From assembly GCA_036874045.1 (NCBI GenBank), contig CM072336.1, positions 16,611,001 to 16,675,000 on the forward strand: a DNA stretch of 64,000 nt, in the 5' to 3' direction. Source of the DNA: Cymodocea nodosa. Its lineage: Eukaryota > Streptophyta > Magnoliopsida > Alismatales > Cymodoceaceae. Below the pieces are notes generated by a model. The model was not told the origin of the DNA, did no database searches, and was given only the letters and a program-made list of their open reading frames with translations. Shown one piece after another: positions 60,883 to 64,000 of the stretch (its first letter is position 1; every line of letters starts with the position of its first letter). The position numbers and the translations under genes were made by a program.

Positions 60883-62060
60883 TTGTAAAGTTCATCTACT
60901 TATACTTGTATATATTTGTATGAAAAATATCTGATTTGATTGTACTGTAATTTATTCATATGAATGAATATATGTTTTTTAGATATATTTTTCATGCATG
61001 TTTAGAATGATGAAATGGATGAACTATATTGAATGTTATATAATTTGTGGAACATTATTCATGAATGTTTAAAAAGATTTACAATTGCTGAATGACAGGA
61101 TTAAAAAATAGATGCTTGAAAATATTTGCATGCTGCAAGGTAAAATGTAAATTTTACATAACATGAAATGAACTACAAGTTAAATATTTATATAATGTTC
61201 AGATTTAAAAAATTTTTGATTAGAATGCTGCATTACCGACATGTATTTAACTTTATTTCAGTTAGCAGAATGCAGGAGAGAAAAAAACATAGAGGTACTT
61301 ACGAGGAGTAGACTTAGAGGTTGCTAAGTATTAACTCAACGAAGTAAGTTCGTTGAGTTAAACTTAACTCTACGAGGCCAGTAATATAATATAAGGTCAC
61401 TCCGTTGATAGTTAAACTTTCGGATAGTTAATGTCTCATTTTTGTCAAATACTTTATGTTAAAAACTCATATAGTTAAGTTATCTGCACGTGTGTTTTTA
61501 ATGTTTTAAGTTGTCATGTGTTTTCCAAGTGCATTCAGTAATGAAAAATCGAATAGTTAGATAACTGTTCGAGTTTTGATATGCATGGATAGATAACTGT
61601 TCGAGTTTTATAAAAGGACTAATGAACAGATAAATTTCTTTGTTCAATCACGTGTTTTGCAAGTGCAAAAACTCGAAGAGTTAAAGGATAAGTGTTCGAG
61701 TTTTTACAGGACTTAAAGGATAAATGTTCGACTAAATCGAAGTTAGTTCATGGAGTTAGCAACAGTAACCAACATTATTTCGTTGAGTTATCTATAACTC
61801 AATGAGGTTAGTTCATGGATTAACTAGAACGGTTATTCTTTTAACCACGAACGAAACTTCGTCAGCTTAGCGGTTACCAAAATTTGAAATTAGTAATAGT
61901 ATACGTACCCATAAAAGCAGGAACCACGCTGCACGTTGCAAGACACATTCTTGCAACGAGATTTATTTACTTTATGGATGTGCATTATATATATAAAACA
62001 GAATGTTATTTATGAGTTACCAACACTTTTAAATGAAAGGAGAATGCATTGGGGGAACTG
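60883..62060 (+). repeat. LTR-like noncoding stretch before the second gag
   Basis: Matches 50360-51210 in reverse. It contains GAGTTA/TAACTC palindromes (61330-61376, 61741-61805), CGAATAGTTA/TAACTGTTCGAG repeats (61545-61720), a CACGTG box near 61486, and a TATATAAAAC box at 61989. It ends near a TGGGGGAAC stretch that may be a worn primer site. Position and content suggest an LTR; the ends are not proven. Confidence 0.55.
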
Positions 62061-62169
62061 GAAGGAGAAGCAGCTGATTCGACTTCATCCATCAACAAAT
62101 ATTTACTAAATGGAAAGCTTCAAACTGGTATGTAATTAATCTTCTGCTATTTATTTATGAGCACATAGA

Positions 62170-63500
62170 CTCGTTCTCCTAGCACTAAATGATTAGTAAG
62201 AACACCTACCTAGGAATATTCAACACAGAGGCGTATTGAAACATTTTCTGAATTGGACTTTAACGAAATCCTTAGAGGTGTAGCTAACCTTTCTTTAAAA
62301 AAGAACAAAGAGATGGCTACTCCAGTAGAAAAACCATTAAGAGAAATTTTGTACCCTGAATTAGTTGATGAACCTTCATGTATTCAATTACCAAACTTTG
62401 AGGGAGATAGGTTTGAACTGAAATCTAATTATATTAGTCAATTGCCATATTTTCATGGATTAGAAAGAGAGGATGCCTATTATTTCCTTAGAGAATTTAA
62501 CGAAGTTTGTCAAATGACGAAAATGCCGAACATGAGTATAGATTCTATTAAACTTAGATATATCCCTTTTGCTTTAAAAGACAGCTAAGAGATGGTTATA
62601 TACTTTGTCGCCTGATTCAATTTCTGCATTGACTGAATTTTACTCTGTTTTTCTGGAAAAATATTATCCAACACATCAAACGATTAAAAAGAAAAGAGAA
62701 ATATTAATGTGTAGTCAAAAACAGGGTGAATCATTCTAGAAATATTTTGAAAGATTTAAAGATTTGCTGACTCAATGTCCACATCATGCAATGAGTAAAG
62801 CACAATTAATAGGCATAATTTATGAAGGAATAGATGTTTCAACAAAATCTTTATTAGAATCTACTTGTCAAAATGGATTTCTGAAACTATGTAATGAAGA
62901 AGCATGGGCATATTTAGAAAACTTTGCAAAAAGAACTACACAGTGGGAAAACTCAACTAAAGTTATTGCAGATAAAAGAATATTGCCAAGAGGAATGCAT
63001 GAAATAGATTCAAGCACTATGCTCGAAGTGAAATTAACTAAATTAACAAAGAAAATAGAAGAGTTATCATTAAATTAAAAGCTAGCAGAAAAGAATGCAA
63101 ACATTAATGATCTAGATATTATTTATGCTAGAAACTAGAAAGATAACTTTGGAAATTCTTATAATCCTAATTGGAGAAATCACCCAAATTTATCTTGGAG
63201 AAACAACAATTTCCAAGGACGAGAAAATATAAATGATAAGAATATAAGTTATGAAGCATTAATTGAACAAGGATCTAGAATAAAGAAATTAGAAAAGATA
63301 ATCCAACAATTAAACAATCATTTGGATCTTGTATTTGGAAATGCTGCAATTTAAAATCAAAATAGAAACATACCGCTTAGACAGAAGGAATCAATGGAAG
63401 TTAGACCTACTAGAGGATTGCCAATACAAGCAATGTCTAACCTTGTCAATAGAACTATTAATGAAATTGATACCTCTTCTAGGAGGGTAGCTGAATGAAG
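62170..63500 (+). pseudogene. gypsy gag, plus-strand copy
   Basis: Athila-type gag. It has the ELDFNEILRGVANLSL segment (62250), SCIQLPNFEG, the YFHGLEREDAYYFLREFNE part of the Retrotrans_gag domain (about 62445-62510), a capsid helix region to about 63075, an N/W-rich tail (63120-63240), and an RPTRGLPIQAM end near 63410. It is homologous to 48891-50240 on the other strand. It lies downstream of the extra ORF of H rather than upstream of its pol. Broken. Confidence 0.82.
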
Positions 63501-63688
63501 TGGTATAACTGAAGTAACTATATATATATATATATAAGTTTATTTGTAGTTAATAGTATCGTAGAGTTAGTACTTAACTCAACGAAGTTAGTCCGTTGAG
63601 TTATGCCCTAACTCGACGAGGGTGTGCAGTAGTTATGTTAATTTTTGTCTCTGCTAAAATTTTTGTTTATGTTATATAGAATCAACAA
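63501..63688 (+). promoter_or_regulatory. Spacer between gag and F-box, plus-strand copy
   Basis: A TA microsatellite at about 63519-63537, then inverted repeats at 63560-63620 (GTAGAGTTAGTACTTAACTC; CCGTTGAGTTATGCCCTAAC), then T-rich DNA ending TTATATAG. An intron or a promoter are both possible; the match to 48687-48890 is clear. Confidence 0.45.
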
Positions 63689-64000
63689 ATAGAATTGATG
63701 CAATTACCGCTGGATGCACTAAGGGAAGTACTACGTAACTTGTCAACTAAAGATCTATGCAAGGTGTGTTGTGTATCAAAGGAAATTAAAGTCTGTGTTG
63801 GAGAAAAATATTTTCATGGACTACAAGCTGCAAAAATGACTAAGATTAGAGATGGATTCATATAGAAGTCATTTAATCGTAGTTCAATTAGCCAAGAATA
63901 TTTAAATATGGAAGAAACTACTGGAATTCCACCTAATATATTAGAAGGAATAGATCATATTATGGGGATGGATGAAGCATTAATTATATACAAGACCAAA
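63689..64000 (+). pseudogene. F-box pseudogene, plus-strand copy, cut by window end
   Basis: Homologous to the first 100 or so codons of 48686-47550: LMQLPLDALREVLRNL, KDLCKVCCVSKEI (F-box), GEKYFHGLQAAKMTKIRDG, then EETTGIPPNILEGIDHIMGMDEALIIY. The first in-frame ATG is at 63698; the codon matching the start of the other copy is not ATG. An internal stop follows the FHGLQAAK region, at the same place as in the other copy but with a different stop codon. The gene continues beyond the window. Confidence 0.8.

Noticed and set aside
63519-63537. TATA promoter in the TA microsatellite before the F-box
   Set aside because: A pure TA repeat gives many TATA matches by composition; the equivalent spacer of the other copy lacks the long repeat, so it is not a conserved promoter box.

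Overview
This window looks like plant nuclear DNA, AT-rich and built almost entirely of nested LTR retrotransposons. No intact host gene is visible. Most elements are Ty1/copia of the Sirevirus (SIRE/Maximus) type. The signs are an initiator-Met tRNA primer site after the LTR, a long coiled-coil extension of gag, an extra ORF between pol and the 3' LTR, several purine tracts before the 3' LTR, and G-box (CACGTG) repeats in the LTRs. The right third is Ty3/gypsy of Athila-like type. A window with nothing but nested elements suggests a large, repeat-rich angiosperm genome; the species cannot be told from the sequence.

Layout. 1-2120: 5' LTR and gag start of a minus-strand Sirevirus (G). 2121-3723: minus-strand Sirevirus pol remnant. 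3724-4130: reverse LTR piece. 4131-39512: plus-strand Sirevirus pol remnant (D1), split by a solo LTR (4180-5761, TSD GAGAT) and by element B. B (6456-38945, TSD GCAAG) itself carries two insertions: element A (12989-25188, TSD ATTGA) in its RNase H region, and minus-strand element C (29557-37682, TSD GAAGG) in its 3' LTR. C in turn holds a solo LTR (30109-31858, TSD TTAAC). The insertion order is therefore D1, then B, then A and C, then the solo LTR in C. 39526-41667 repeats the reverse-LTR-plus-pol unit (D2). 41782-42838 is a reversed gypsy LTR piece. 42838-47375 is a third Sirevirus family (E) with pol and 3' LTR. 47376-51265 is a minus-strand gypsy segment with gag and an F-box pseudogene. 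51266-60882 is a plus-strand Athila-like element (H) with LTR, pol and extra ORF. 60883-64000 is a second gag plus F-box segment, cut by the window end.

Three observations stand out. First, an extra ORF of one homologous family sits after pol in both copia elements (A, B, C) and the gypsy element (H). Second, short palindromic repeats built on GAGTTA/TAACTC fill the LTRs of all families, and recur just upstream of each extra ORF and of both F-box copies, as if a shared promoter module travels with these reading frames. Third, a host-type F-box gene lies directly behind gag in two inverted copies. All retroelement copies are treated as fossils; every one whose coding region is in view appears broken. 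No tRNA, rRNA or CRISPR was seen.
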